From the NCBI GenBank assembly GCA_019639135.1, contig JAHBSL010000007.1, positions 62,001 to 126,000 on the forward strand: a stretch of DNA of 64,000 bases. The letters run 5' to 3'. Below are positions 9,298-17,853 of this stretch, piece by piece (position 1 is the stretch's first letter; each line of letters begins with the position of its first letter). The notes under the pieces are model-generated. The model was given only the letters and a program-made list of their open reading frames with translations. It was not told where the DNA came from and did not search any database. The translations under genes were made by a program, and so were the position numbers. This DNA is from Acidobacteriota bacterium. GTDB taxonomy: Bacteria > Acidobacteriota > Blastocatellia > Pyrinomonadales > Pyrinomonadaceae.

Positions 9298-11169
9298 ATG
9301 ATCCGATCCTCGTTAAATGCCTTCGTGCTTTCGGCTGCCCTCACGATGGCTGCATTTGCGGCCGTGCCGAGGGTAGAGAAGGCCGAACCGCCGAACTGGT
9401 GGGCCGGTCATTCGGTCGCAACGGTAAGGATGCTCATTCGCGGAAGCGGGTTTGCGGGTGCGCGGATCGTCTCGCCGGCGACGAGCCTAAAGGCGGACGG
9501 TGTGCGTATAAATGCTGCGGCCGACCATTTATTCTTTGATATCACGATCGCAAAGGATGCTCGGCCGGGTAAATACGAGTTCAGGATCGAGACCGCAGGA
9601 GGCTCGACGGCCTTTGATTGGGAACTCCTTCCGGAGCTTTCGCAACGCAACCCGAAAGACGAGGTCACGAGCGACGACATCATTTACCTGATAATGACCG
9701 ACCGCTTTGCGGACGGCGACGAGCGTAACAACAAGGACGTTGACCGTAAGAACCCTCGCGGCTGGCACGGAGGAGACATCCGCGGTGTCATCTCGCGGCT
9801 TGATTATCTGAAGGAACTCGGCATCACTGCCATTTGGCTTACGCCCTGGTACGACAATCCGGACGAACCGAACACCTGTGCCCAGCCCTGGTGCCCTTAC
9901 ACGAACTATCACGGCTATCACGCTATCGATTATTACGGGGTCGAGAATAACTTCGGGACGATGGCCGACCTTCGCGAGCTTGTGACCGAGGCTCGCAAAC
10001 GCGGGATCAAGGTGATACAGGACCAGGTCGCGAACCACGTCGGTGTGCAGCACGAATGGGTCAAGCGGCCGCCGCTCCCAAATTGGTTCTCACCTTTCAA
10101 TCAAAACACTTTCAATGACTCGGTGCTCTTTTCGCCGAACGCTTCGCCGGCCGAACGCGACATTTTGCTTCGCGGCTGGTTCAATGAATTTCTGCCGGAC
10201 CTCAACCAGGACGAGCCCGAAGTATCGCGGTATTTGATCCAGAACGCGCTCTGGTGGATCGGGATGACCGGCATCGACGGCATTCGCCAGGACACGATCC
10301 AATATATGCCGCGGACGTTCATCCGCGATTGGTCAACGGCGATACTCAAGCAGTATCCAAATTTCTATCTCGTTGGCGAGGTGCTTGAAATGGACTCGGC
10401 CCACCTTGCATTTTTCCAGGGCGGAAAGACTGGCTGGGACGGCATCGACACCAAGCTCCCGAGCGTTTTCGACTTCAATCTTTGGGAAGCCTCGCGGGAT
10501 GTTTTCACCGGAAAGAAGCCAGCATCGGCCCTTCGCGACGTGCTGAAATATGACGGGCTTTACTCGAATGTGAATCGTGTGACGACGCCGACCGCGAACC
10601 ACGATGTGGATCGATTTATGTCAACGCCGGGAGCAACGCTCGAAGGCGCGATGATGCACATGGCATTTATGCTGAGCGTCCGCGGCATTCCGCAGATCTA
10701 TTACGGCGATGAGCTCGCGATGGCCGGCGGCCACGACCCGGACAACCGCAAAGACTTCCCCGGCGGCTTCCGCGGCGATGTAAGAAATGCATTCACCCGG
10801 GAAGGCCGGACCGCGGAAGAACAGCGGATGTTCGAGTGGACGCGGAAGTGGATGAACACCCGGCGGACGAGCATTGGGATGGCGAACGGAACGACGACCG
10901 ATCTTTTTTACGACAAGGACGCTTATGTTTTTGAGCGGCGTGTTCAGCTTGTTGACTGGATGGCAGCCGTACTGATCGCATTCAACGCGAGCGACAAAGA
11001 GAAAGTGATCGAGATCGATTACGTTGTTCCTGAACGGATAGCGTTATTTGACGTATCGCTTGGCCCGGTCGTCAGCGACCGCGAAACGGTCAAGAGCGAC
11101 GGAAAGCGTCTGCGGATCACAATGGCTCCGCGAAGCGCTTTCGTTTACGAGATCAAGCCGGCCCGTTAA
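9298..11169 (+). CDS. Secreted GH13 alpha-amylase-family enzyme, cyclomaltodextrinase/neopullulanase-like (first paralogue)
   Basis: The 623-residue product has a signal peptide (MIRSSLNAFVLSAALTMAAFAA). An N-terminal beta domain of the cyclomaltodextrinase type follows (KAEPPNWWAGHSVATVRMLIRGSGFAGARI). The GH13 barrel starts near residue 125 (DDIIYLIMTDRFADGD). Catalytic residues are visible: the nucleophile Asp in GIDGIRQDT, the acid/base Glu in LVGEVLEMD, and the third Asp in TANHDVDRFM. A small C-terminal beta domain closes the protein. It should cleave alpha-1,4 linkages of malto-oligosaccharides or cyclodextrins in the periplasm or outside. No Shine-Dalgarno is visible between the preceding terminator and the ATG. 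Confidence 0.92.
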   Translation: MIRSSLNAFVLSAALTMAAFAAVPRVEKAEPPNWWAGHSVATVRMLIRGSGFAGARIVSPATSLKADGVRINAAADHLFFDITIAKDARPGKYEFRIETAGGSTAFDWELLPELSQRNPKDEVTSDDIIYLIMTDRFADGDERNNKDVDRKNPRGWHGGDIRGVISRLDYLKELGITAIWLTPWYDNPDEPNTCAQPWCPYTNYHGYHAIDYYGVENNFGTMADLRELVTEARKRGIKVIQDQVANHVGVQHEWVKRPPLPNWFSPFNQNTFNDSVLFSPNASPAERDILLRGWFNEFLPDLNQDEPEVSRYLIQNALWWIGMTGIDGIRQDTIQYMPRTFIRDWSTAILKQYPNFYLVGEVLEMDSAHLAFFQGGKTGWDGIDTKLPSVFDFNLWEASRDVFTGKKPASALRDVLKYDGLYSNVNRVTTPTANHDVDRFMSTPGATLEGAMMHMAFMLSVRGIPQIYYGDELAMAGGHDPDNRKDFPGGFRGDVRNAFTREGRTAEEQRMFEWTRKWMNTRRTSIGMANGTTTDLFYDKDAYVFERRVQLVDWMAAVLIAFNASDKEKVIEIDYVVPERIALFDVSLGPVVSDRETVKSDGKRLRITMAPRSAFVYEIKPAR

Positions 11170-11255
11170 TCAGCTTCGAGGACGGCTTTCTAGGCGCAGA
11201 CGCGTACTTTCGAGTCGAGGTATTTGCTCGACGCTATGCGAGCATTCTTTAACTA

Positions 11256-12782
11256 ATGAAATTTCCAAGAGCATCGGGGATATTGCTTCATCCGACGAGC
11301 CTGCCGGGCGATTACGGCATCGGCGACCTCGGGCCGGAGGCTTATTCTTTCGTAAATTTTCTTGAGGCCGCGGGGCAGACCTATTGGCAGATATTACCGC
11401 TCGGGCCGACCGGTTACGGCGATTCGCCCTATCAATGCTTTTCGGCATTTGCGGGCAATCCGCTTCTGATCTCGCCGGAAATGTTGGTCAACGACGAATT
11501 CCTCGTTCCGGCTCAGCTTTCTGATCGGCCCGAGTTCCCTGCCCACAAGGTCGATTTCGGCTCGGTCTATGAGTGGAAATCTCAGCTTCTGCCGCTCGCC
11601 TATGAAGGATTTCAGCACACGACGAGCACCGACATCCGCGGTAAATTCGAGAAGTTTCAGCACCAGAACGATTGGTGGCTTGACGATTATGCGACCTACA
11701 AGGCGGTAAAGGCCTCGCAGGATCAGAAGGCCTGGTACGAATGGCCGACGCAACTCAAGCTCCGCGAGCCCGGTGCGATGGCCGCCATCCGCGAACAGCT
11801 TTTTGACAAGATACAGGCCGAGAAGTTCTACCAATTTCTCTTCTTCCGCCAGTGGGGCCTGCTCAAGGAATATGCCAACAAACACGGCATCAGGATCATC
11901 GGCGATGTGCCGATCTTTGTCGCGCTCGATTCGGCCGACGTTTGGTGCAACCAGGCGAAGTTCAAGCTGAACCCGGACGGCAGCCCGCGTGTCGTGGCCG
12001 GCGTGCCGCCCGATTATTTTTCGGAGACGGGCCAGCTCTGGGGCAACCCGATCTACGACTGGGAGCGGATGCGAGCCGATGGTTTTAAATGGTGGGTCGC
12101 GCGTGTTGAGTTTACTCTGAGGACGGTCGATGTCGTCCGCATCGATCACTTTCGCGGGTTTGCCGCTTCTTGGGAAGTCCCGGGCGAGGACAAGACGGCA
12201 GAGAACGGGCGCTGGGTCGATGTTCCGGGCAAGGAGCTTTTCCAAACTCTCCGCGAAAGCCTCGTCCGGCTGCCAGTGATCGCCGAGGACCTTGGCGTTA
12301 TCACTCCTGACGTAGAAGAGCTTCGCGATATGTACAGCTTCCCGGGAATGAAGATCCTGCAGTTCGCCTTTGGCGGCGATGCGAAGAACCAAGACCTTCC
12401 GCACAACTACACCCGAAACTGTGTTGCCTACACCGGCACGCACGACAACGATACGACCGTCGGTTGGTGGCTCTCGCAGGCCGGAGCGGGTTCGACCCGC
12501 GACGCAGAGGACATCACCCGCGAGCACGAATACTGCCTCAAATATCTTTGCACCGACGGGAGCGAGATCCACTGGGACTTTATCCGGGCCGTTTGGGCAA
12601 GCGTCGCGGACACGGCAATAACGCCGGTGCAGGACCTGCTCGGAATTGGGACCGAAGGCCGGATGAACCTGCCCGCATCGGACTCGGGCAATTGGTACTG
12701 GCGGTTCGAGCGCGGTGCGTTGACCGACGAGATCACTGCCCGGCTTAGGGAATTGACGGAAACTTACGGCCGGACGGTATAG
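11256..12782 (+). CDS. malQ: 4-alpha-glucanotransferase (amylomaltase, GH77)
   Basis: The 508-residue product starts MKFPRASGILLHPTSLPGDYGIGDLG and has the amylomaltase hallmarks SPYQCFSAFAGNPLLISPE, VDVVRIDHFRGFAASWEVP (nucleophile Asp), VIAEDLGVITPDVEELR (acid/base Glu) and YTGTHDNDTTVGWW (third Asp). Length is typical of plant/Thermus-like GH77. It disproportionates maltodextrins in the cytoplasm, releasing glucose and longer chains. There is no signal peptide, in contrast to the secreted enzymes on either side. The 86-base gap upstream contains a small hairpin (GTCGAG...CTCGAC, 11213-11231) with no T-run. Confidence 0.96.
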   Translation: MKFPRASGILLHPTSLPGDYGIGDLGPEAYSFVNFLEAAGQTYWQILPLGPTGYGDSPYQCFSAFAGNPLLISPEMLVNDEFLVPAQLSDRPEFPAHKVDFGSVYEWKSQLLPLAYEGFQHTTSTDIRGKFEKFQHQNDWWLDDYATYKAVKASQDQKAWYEWPTQLKLREPGAMAAIREQLFDKIQAEKFYQFLFFRQWGLLKEYANKHGIRIIGDVPIFVALDSADVWCNQAKFKLNPDGSPRVVAGVPPDYFSETGQLWGNPIYDWERMRADGFKWWVARVEFTLRTVDVVRIDHFRGFAASWEVPGEDKTAENGRWVDVPGKELFQTLRESLVRLPVIAEDLGVITPDVEELRDMYSFPGMKILQFAFGGDAKNQDLPHNYTRNCVAYTGTHDNDTTVGWWLSQAGAGSTRDAEDITREHEYCLKYLCTDGSEIHWDFIRAVWASVADTAITPVQDLLGIGTEGRMNLPASDSGNWYWRFERGALTDEITARLRELTETYGRTV

Positions 12783-12807
12783 ACGCGGAGAAGGGGAGAC
12801 ACGGGGA

Positions 12808-14772
12808 ATGAGAGAAAAAATGTTTGTAAAAGTTGCAACGATCACGCGAGCGCATGCCTTAGAAGTTAGGAACAAAAGATTCCTTTTCTCTGCGTCTCTG
12901 CGTCTCTGCGGTTTGGTTCTCCTTTTCGCGGTTGCGGCGGCGGCGCAGGCTCCGGCATTAGAGAAGATCGATCCGCCGAGTTGGTGGGTCGGGAGCACTA
13001 TCAATCCCGTCCGCGTTCTCATTAAGGGCAAGAACCTCGGCGGTGCCCGCATCGAATCCGCGACGCCTGGCATCACGGCCGACAACTTCATGTCGAGCGA
13101 GAATGGCAATTATCTCTTCGCCGATGTGCGGCTGGCGGAGACCGTCCGGCCGGGAAACTATCAGCTTCGAATAGTCACGCCTGCGGGTTCAACTATCGCG
13201 CCGTTCGAGGTCTTCACACCGCAGCAGCGGCTCGGCAACTACAACGGCTTTACGGTCGATGATGTGATCTATTTCGTCTTTACCGACCGCTTTGCCGACG
13301 GCGACCAGACGAACAACGACCCGCCAAAGTCGAAAGGGCTTTACGACCGGAAGAAGGGCCGGCACTATCACGGCGGCGACCTTCAGGGCATTATCGACAA
13401 GCTGCCTTACATCAAATCGCTTGGCGCGACCGCCATTTGGACAACGCCCGTTTATGACAACGCCGACCGCGAGGACACGCTCGAGGTCTATCCTCCGGAG
13501 ATGCCGGCGACTACCGGATTTCACGGTTACGGTGCCGTAGATTTTTACGCGGTCGATGAACACCTCGGCGACATGGCAAAGCTCCGCGAGTTTGTTCGCA
13601 AGGCGCACCTGGCGGGCTTTGTCGTCCTGCAGGATCAGGTCGTGAACCACACAGGGCCGTATCACCCTTGGGCAAAAGATCCGCCGACACCGAATTGGTT
13701 CAACGGAACGGTCGAGAAGCACGACTCGAACAACTGGCAGAAATGGACGGCGATGAACCCGCGTGGGACATATCAAACACAGCGGCGGAACATCGACGGA
13801 TGGTTCATCGATATACTTCCCGACCTGAACCAGAACAACCCCGAGGTCGAGAAATACCTGATCCAGAACTCGCTCTGGTGGCTGGCACAGGTCGGCTTTG
13901 ACTCCATCCGGATGGACACGCTGCCGCACGTGCCGAGAAGCTTTTGGGCAAAATGGGGAGCGGCCGTTCACCGCGAATTTCCGAAAGTGAATATCCTCGG
14001 CGAGCTTTACGACAGCGATCCGGTGCTGCTTTCCTTCTTCCAGAAAGGCCGAAGGGGCTGGGACGGGCTCGACCCCGAGATCGACACGCTTTACGACTTC
14101 GGGCTTTTCTACCCGATCCGAAACGCCTTTGCACAGGGGAAGCCGATCCGCGAGGTGCATCAGATGTTTGCCCGCGACTGGATCTACCCGCGGGCCAATG
14201 TTCTCGTAACATTCCTCGGGCTCCACGATATGCCGCGGTTCATGAACGAACCCGGTGCGACGACGACCGGGCTGAAGCTCGCCCAAACTCTGATCATGAC
14301 CTCCCGCGGAACGCCGCTGCTTTATTACGGCGACGAGATCGCGATGCCCGGCGGAGCCGACCCGGACAACCGGCGAGATTTCCCGGGCGGATTTCCGGGC
14401 GACACGCGCAATGCCTTCACCGCGGCAGGCCGCACCGCCGAGGAGAACGACGTTTGGAATCATCTTGCAAAGCTCGGCGCGCTGAGGAAAGAACTTGAGC
14501 CGCTCCACCGCGGCCGCTCGCTTGACCTGCTTGACGAAGAGCAGCAGTACGCCTATGCCCGGCTGACGGACAAAGCGGCGGTCATCGTCATCTTTAACAA
14601 CGACACGAAACCCGCCGAGGTCAGCTTCGACATCTCGTTCATCAGCCGGCAGATCCCGGTTGACGCCGTGCTAAAGGAGGCACTCGGCAATCTTGCAGAC
14701 ATCAAGGTGAACGACGGCAAGGTCAAAGCAATGATCCCGGCCCGCTCGGCGGGAATTTATATTGCAAAGTAG
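12808..14772 (+). CDS. Secreted GH13 alpha-amylase-family enzyme, cyclomaltodextrinase/neopullulanase-like (second paralogue)
   Basis: The 654-residue product is a clear paralogue of the enzyme at 9298: the same N-domain (EKIDPPSWWVGSTINPVRVLIKGKNLGGARI), barrel start (DDVIYFVFTDRFADGDQTNND) and long catalytic core. Catalytic residues are the Asp in FDSIRMDT, the Glu in NILGELYD and the Asp in FLGLHDMPRFM, where the usual Asn-His-Asp is Leu-His-Asp. The first 28 residues precede an unusual signal peptide (FSASLRLCGLVLLFAVAAAAQA) whose SLRLCG portion is encoded by the dispersed repeat at 12888-12914. The exact start is uncertain, because ATG 12808 leaves a long n-region. Confidence 0.9.
   Translation: MREKMFVKVATITRAHALEVRNKRFLFSASLRLCGLVLLFAVAAAAQAPALEKIDPPSWWVGSTINPVRVLIKGKNLGGARIESATPGITADNFMSSENGNYLFADVRLAETVRPGNYQLRIVTPAGSTIAPFEVFTPQQRLGNYNGFTVDDVIYFVFTDRFADGDQTNNDPPKSKGLYDRKKGRHYHGGDLQGIIDKLPYIKSLGATAIWTTPVYDNADREDTLEVYPPEMPATTGFHGYGAVDFYAVDEHLGDMAKLREFVRKAHLAGFVVLQDQVVNHTGPYHPWAKDPPTPNWFNGTVEKHDSNNWQKWTAMNPRGTYQTQRRNIDGWFIDILPDLNQNNPEVEKYLIQNSLWWLAQVGFDSIRMDTLPHVPRSFWAKWGAAVHREFPKVNILGELYDSDPVLLSFFQKGRRGWDGLDPEIDTLYDFGLFYPIRNAFAQGKPIREVHQMFARDWIYPRANVLVTFLGLHDMPRFMNEPGATTTGLKLAQTLIMTSRGTPLLYYGDEIAMPGGADPDNRRDFPGGFPGDTRNAFTAAGRTAEENDVWNHLAKLGALRKELEPLHRGRSLDLLDEEQQYAYARLTDKAAVIVIFNNDTKPAEVSFDISFISRQIPVDAVLKEALGNLADIKVNDGKVKAMIPARSAGIYIAK
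12888..12914 (+). repeat. Dispersed CTCTGCGTCTCTGCG-type repeat, copy in second GH13 gene
   Basis: CTCTGCG is repeated three times in a row, ending GCGGTTT. It lies inside the coding frame and supplies Leu-Arg-Leu-Cys-Gly of the signal peptide. Near-identical strings lie at 16392-16419 and 18737-18761, each also in the signal-peptide region of a secreted glycosidase. Confidence 0.8.
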
Positions 14773-14811
14773 GAAATCGGAACGATGAACGTCGACTAGA
14801 AAAGCTCTCAA

Positions 14812-14879
14812 CGCAAAGGCGCAAAGCCGCAAAGTGCTTTCGTTTGCGTCATTGCGTCCTGGCGGCTTTGCGTTGAAAA
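14812..14879. repeat. Imperfect inverted repeat of the GCAAAGGCGCAAAG type
   Basis: The left arm, CAACGCAAAGG followed by CGCAAAGCCGC, faces the right arm, GGCGGCTTTGCGTTG, forming an imperfect hairpin in the gap between the GH13 gene and the transporter. It is related in style to the CTCTGCGTC repeats nearby. It could act as a weak terminator or transcript-stabilising hairpin, but has no clear T-run. Confidence 0.6.
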
Positions 14880-14930
14880 ACAGATCCGTATTGCAGCAAT
14901 TTGCGGACAGAGGTGTCCGCGTTCGGAGAA

Positions 14931-16271
14931 ATGATGCAGAACAAACCACGACTTTCGTTCTTTCAGATCTGGAACATGAGTTTCGGGTTCCTCGGTATTC
15001 AGTTCGGCTGGGGATTGCAGATCGCGAATATGTCGCCGATCTACAAATACCTTGGCGCAGACGAGGCGAACCTGCCTTACCTTTGGCTGGCCGGGCCGAT
15101 AACGGGCCTGCTCGTTCAGCCCATCGTCGGGGCCTTGAGCGACCGGACGTGGACGGGACTTGGCCGGCGGCGGCCGTTCTTCCTGGTCGGTGCGATCCTG
15201 GCGAGCCTTGCATTGATCGCCATGCCGAACTCAAGCGCACTCTGGATGGCCGCGGGATTGCTCTGGGTGCTCGATGCCTCGATCAACATCACGATGGAGC
15301 CATTCCGGGCGTTCGTCGCCGACAACCTGCCGGAAGAGCAGCGGACACTCGGCTTCGTGATGCAGTCGTTCTTCATCGGCATCGGGCAGACACTTGCGAA
15401 TGCACTTCCGTTCATCCTGACGGCGATGGGCGTCGTAGGCATAATGGCGAGCGGGATTCCCTATTCGACATTGATCGCGTTCACGGTCGGCGGCGTCTTC
15501 TTCCTCGCGGCGGTGCTGTGGACCGTCTTCACATCGCACGAATATCCGCCCGAAGATATGGAAGCCTTCCGTGCTAAGCAGAAGGAAGGAAACCTCGTGG
15601 GCTCGATCTTCAAAGAGATCGGCGAAGCTATCAAGGACATGCCGCCGACGATGAAGCAGCTTGCCATCGTGCAGTTCTTTACCTGGTTCGCACTGCCTTG
15701 TATGTGGCAGTTTTACGGGCTGAGCGTGGCGAAGGGCGTTTTCGGTGCGATCGACGAAAAGACCACGCCTGAGCTGTTCCAGTCTGGAACCGAGTGGGGC
15801 GGTTTGATGTTCGGGTTTTACAACGTAACGTGTTTTAGCTTCGCCTTCCTGCTCCCTTGGCTTGCTGAAAAGACCAGCCGAAAAACGGTTCACATCATCT
15901 GCCTGACCTTGGGCGGGCTAGGGCTTATCTCGACAGCCTTTGCGACAAACAAATACATGCTTATGTTTGGGATGGCCGGACTGGGAATCGCATGGACATC
16001 CATTCTCGCGATGCCCTACGTGATCCTCGCCGGAGCGATCAAGCCCGAGCGGATGGGCGTTTACATGGGCGTATTCAACCTCTTTATCGTTATCCCGCAG
16101 GTCGTTATGTCGTTCCTCATCCCGCAGATCTACGACGGACTGCTCGGCGGAAAGCCGATCAATGTCGTCATTCTCGGCGGCATCTCGATGCTGATCGCGG
16201 CGGCGACCGTGTTCATCGTTAAGGACGTCGGAGCGGCAAAGATCGAGGGAGCCGCGGCCGGCGGGCATTAG
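14931..16271 (+). CDS. MFS sugar transporter (SLC45/maltose-sucrose symporter-like)
   Basis: The product has about 446 residues with 12 predicted membrane segments. The N-terminus FFQIWNMSFGFLGIQFGWGLQIANMSPIY and the loop GALSDRTWTGLGRRRPFFLVGAI are typical of the SLC45-like/sugar:proton symporter branch of the major facilitator superfamily. I prefer ATG 14931 or 14934 over the upstream TTG at 14901, because GGAGA sits just before them. Its position between secreted GH13 enzymes and after malQ indicates uptake of maltose or maltodextrins across the inner membrane. Substrate is inferred from context. Confidence 0.85.
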   Translation: MMQNKPRLSFFQIWNMSFGFLGIQFGWGLQIANMSPIYKYLGADEANLPYLWLAGPITGLLVQPIVGALSDRTWTGLGRRRPFFLVGAILASLALIAMPNSSALWMAAGLLWVLDASINITMEPFRAFVADNLPEEQRTLGFVMQSFFIGIGQTLANALPFILTAMGVVGIMASGIPYSTLIAFTVGGVFFLAAVLWTVFTSHEYPPEDMEAFRAKQKEGNLVGSIFKEIGEAIKDMPPTMKQLAIVQFFTWFALPCMWQFYGLSVAKGVFGAIDEKTTPELFQSGTEWGGLMFGFYNVTCFSFAFLLPWLAEKTSRKTVHIICLTLGGLGLISTAFATNKYMLMFGMAGLGIAWTSILAMPYVILAGAIKPERMGVYMGVFNLFIVIPQVVMSFLIPQIYDGLLGGKPINVVILGGISMLIAAATVFIVKDVGAAKIEGAAAGGH

Positions 16272-16274
16272 TTG

Positions 16275-16340
16275 TCTTAACCTCTGAGACGCGGGGACGG
16301 AGAGGAGATCAAAACAGGATATACAGGATTTACAGGATAG
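16275..16340 (+). repeat. Dispersed repeat segments (GAGACGCGGGGACGGAGAG and ACAGGATATACAGGATTTACAGG)
   Basis: The gap before the next GH13 gene consists mainly of two low-complexity motifs: a GACGCGGGGACGG string (16283-16300) and three ACAGGAT-type units in a row (16313-16340). Similar GACGCGGGGACGCGGAG strings lie at 17763-17780 and GACGCGGAGAAGGGGAGAC at 12781-12800. No terminator is visible. Confidence 0.65.
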
Positions 16341-16348
16341 AAAAAACA

Positions 16349-17740
16349 ATGCGGAAAAGGTCATCGATCATCTCAATAGCCCTTCGAAAAACTCTGCGTC
16401 TCTGCGTCTTTGCGGTTTTGTTTAGCATAACGGTCGCCGGACAGCAGCCGGCAAGGGATTTTTCGAAGGAACCGGCACGGCCTTCGCAGGATTGGGTCAA
16501 GGATGCGGTGATCTACCAGATATTTCCGCGGCAGTATTCGGCGACCGGCGATTTCAACGGCATCACGAAAGACCTTGACCGGCTGAAGTCGCTAGGTGTC
16601 GATGTGCTATGGCTGATGCCGATCCATCCGATCGGCGAGGCGAAACGTAAAGGCACCGTCGGCTCGCCATATGCGGTCAAGGATTTCTACGCCATAAATC
16701 CGGACTACGGCACGCCCGAAGACCTCAAACGTCTCGTCGCCGAATCGCACCGCCGCGGGATGAAGGTGATCATCGACATCGTCGCCAACCACACGGCATG
16801 GGACAGTGTGATGATGAAAACTCCGGCGTTTTACACCCGCAATGAAAAAGGCGAGATCGTCGCTCCGGTGCCGGATTGGGCCGACGTCGCCGACCTAAAT
16901 TACGACAACCCGGAGCTTCGCAAATACATGATCGAGATGCTCAAGTTCTGGGTTCGGGAATATGACCTCGACGGCTTTCGCTGCGATGTCGCCGGATTTG
17001 TGCCAACGGATTTTTGGGAAACGGCACGTGCCGAGGTCGATAAGGTCAAGGCCGATACGCTCTGGCTGGCCGAATGGGAATCGCCGGACCTGATGGTCAA
17101 TGCCTTTAACGTCGATTATTCATGGGCGATGCACGCCATGCTCGATAAGGTGCTCCACGGCCAGATGCCGGCCTACGAGCTTCGCAAGGTCTGGGAAGAT
17201 CAGGCCTCGAAGTTCCCTCGCGGCAGCCTGCGGATGCGGTTCTCTGATAACCATGACGAGCGGCGTGCCATCGCCCGCTTTGGCGAGAAAGGCGCGCTCG
17301 CGGCACAGGCACTCGCCTTTACGCTCGACGGTATTCCGCTCGTCTATAACGGAATGGAAGCGGGCGACACGACCGAATCGGGCGCTCCGGCCCTCTTTGA
17401 AAAGCGGCCGATCTTTTGGCAATTTGCCGAGCGGCGGCCGGAAATGGTCAAGTTCTATCCGGCGATGATCGCACTGCGGAAATCTTCGAATGCCCTCCGC
17501 CGCGGTGAACTGCGGTGGATCAGGAATTCGGACGAGGCGCGGGTCGTGACCTTCGCCCGCCGTGCCGGAACGGAAGAGATCGTCGTCGCAATAAATATGG
17601 CGAGCACACCCTTTGTCGGAACGCTCGAAGCAAGCGGCAGCTTTGACGAGGTGACGCCGAATGCACCGGAGCGGACCGTTGCACTCCCAGCGATCAGCCT
17701 CGATGGTCACGAGTTCAGGATCTTCCGGCGGAAGGGTTAG
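16349..17740 (+). CDS. Secreted GH13 alpha-amylase/glucosidase
   Basis: The 463-residue product has the signal peptide LRKTLRLCVFAVLFSITVAGQQ followed directly by a compact GH13 catalytic domain (DWVKDAVIYQIFPRQYSATGDFNGI). Catalytic residues are the Asp in YDLDGFRCDVAG, the Glu in TLWLAEWES and the Asp in MRFSDNHDERRA. The VIIDIVANHTAWDS region I is intact. It lacks the cyclomaltodextrinase N-domain of the other two, so specificity differs, probably alpha-amylase or oligo-glucosidase. The h-region of the signal peptide is partly encoded by a CTCTGCGTCTCTGCGTC repeat. Confidence 0.92.
   Translation: MRKRSSIISIALRKTLRLCVFAVLFSITVAGQQPARDFSKEPARPSQDWVKDAVIYQIFPRQYSATGDFNGITKDLDRLKSLGVDVLWLMPIHPIGEAKRKGTVGSPYAVKDFYAINPDYGTPEDLKRLVAESHRRGMKVIIDIVANHTAWDSVMMKTPAFYTRNEKGEIVAPVPDWADVADLNYDNPELRKYMIEMLKFWVREYDLDGFRCDVAGFVPTDFWETARAEVDKVKADTLWLAEWESPDLMVNAFNVDYSWAMHAMLDKVLHGQMPAYELRKVWEDQASKFPRGSLRMRFSDNHDERRAIARFGEKGALAAQALAFTLDGIPLVYNGMEAGDTTESGAPALFEKRPIFWQFAERRPEMVKFYPAMIALRKSSNALRRGELRWIRNSDEARVVTFARRAGTEEIVVAINMASTPFVGTLEASGSFDEVTPNAPERTVALPAISLDGHEFRIFRRKG
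16392..16419 (+). repeat. Dispersed CTCTGCGTCTCTGCG-type repeat, copy in third GH13 gene
   Basis: CTCTGCGTCTCTGCGTCTTT followed by GCGGTTTT is read as Leu-Arg-Leu-Cys-Val-Phe-Ala-Val, the core of the signal peptide of the enclosing gene. It matches the copy at 12888 in sequence and in reading frame. Confidence 0.8.
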
Positions 17741-17783
17741 ACGCTGCGATAGGGCGACAAAGAGACGCGGGGACGCGGAGCTT
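17740..17783 (+). repeat. Dispersed GACGCGGGGACGCGGAG-type repeat in intergenic gap
   Basis: After the GH13 stop, the sequence GACGCTGCGATAGGGCGACAA and then GAGACGCGGGGACGCGGAGC belongs to the same repeat family as the strings at 12781 and 16283. It carries no gene. Confidence 0.55.
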
Positions 17784-17853
17784 GTGTCTTGAAATTGCAT
17801 CCTGTTTGAAACGCCTTTGGTTACAATTCATCGCGAAGGAGTCAACCAACAAT

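Noticed and set aside
7878..9344. Minus-strand open frame of 488 codons
   Set aside because: It is a GC-driven shadow of the TonB receptor and also crosses the terminator at 9253-9294.
11394..13109. Minus-strand open frame of 571 codons
   Set aside because: It is antisense to malQ and the second GH13 gene, whose catalytic motifs are intact; the translation has no recognisable motif.
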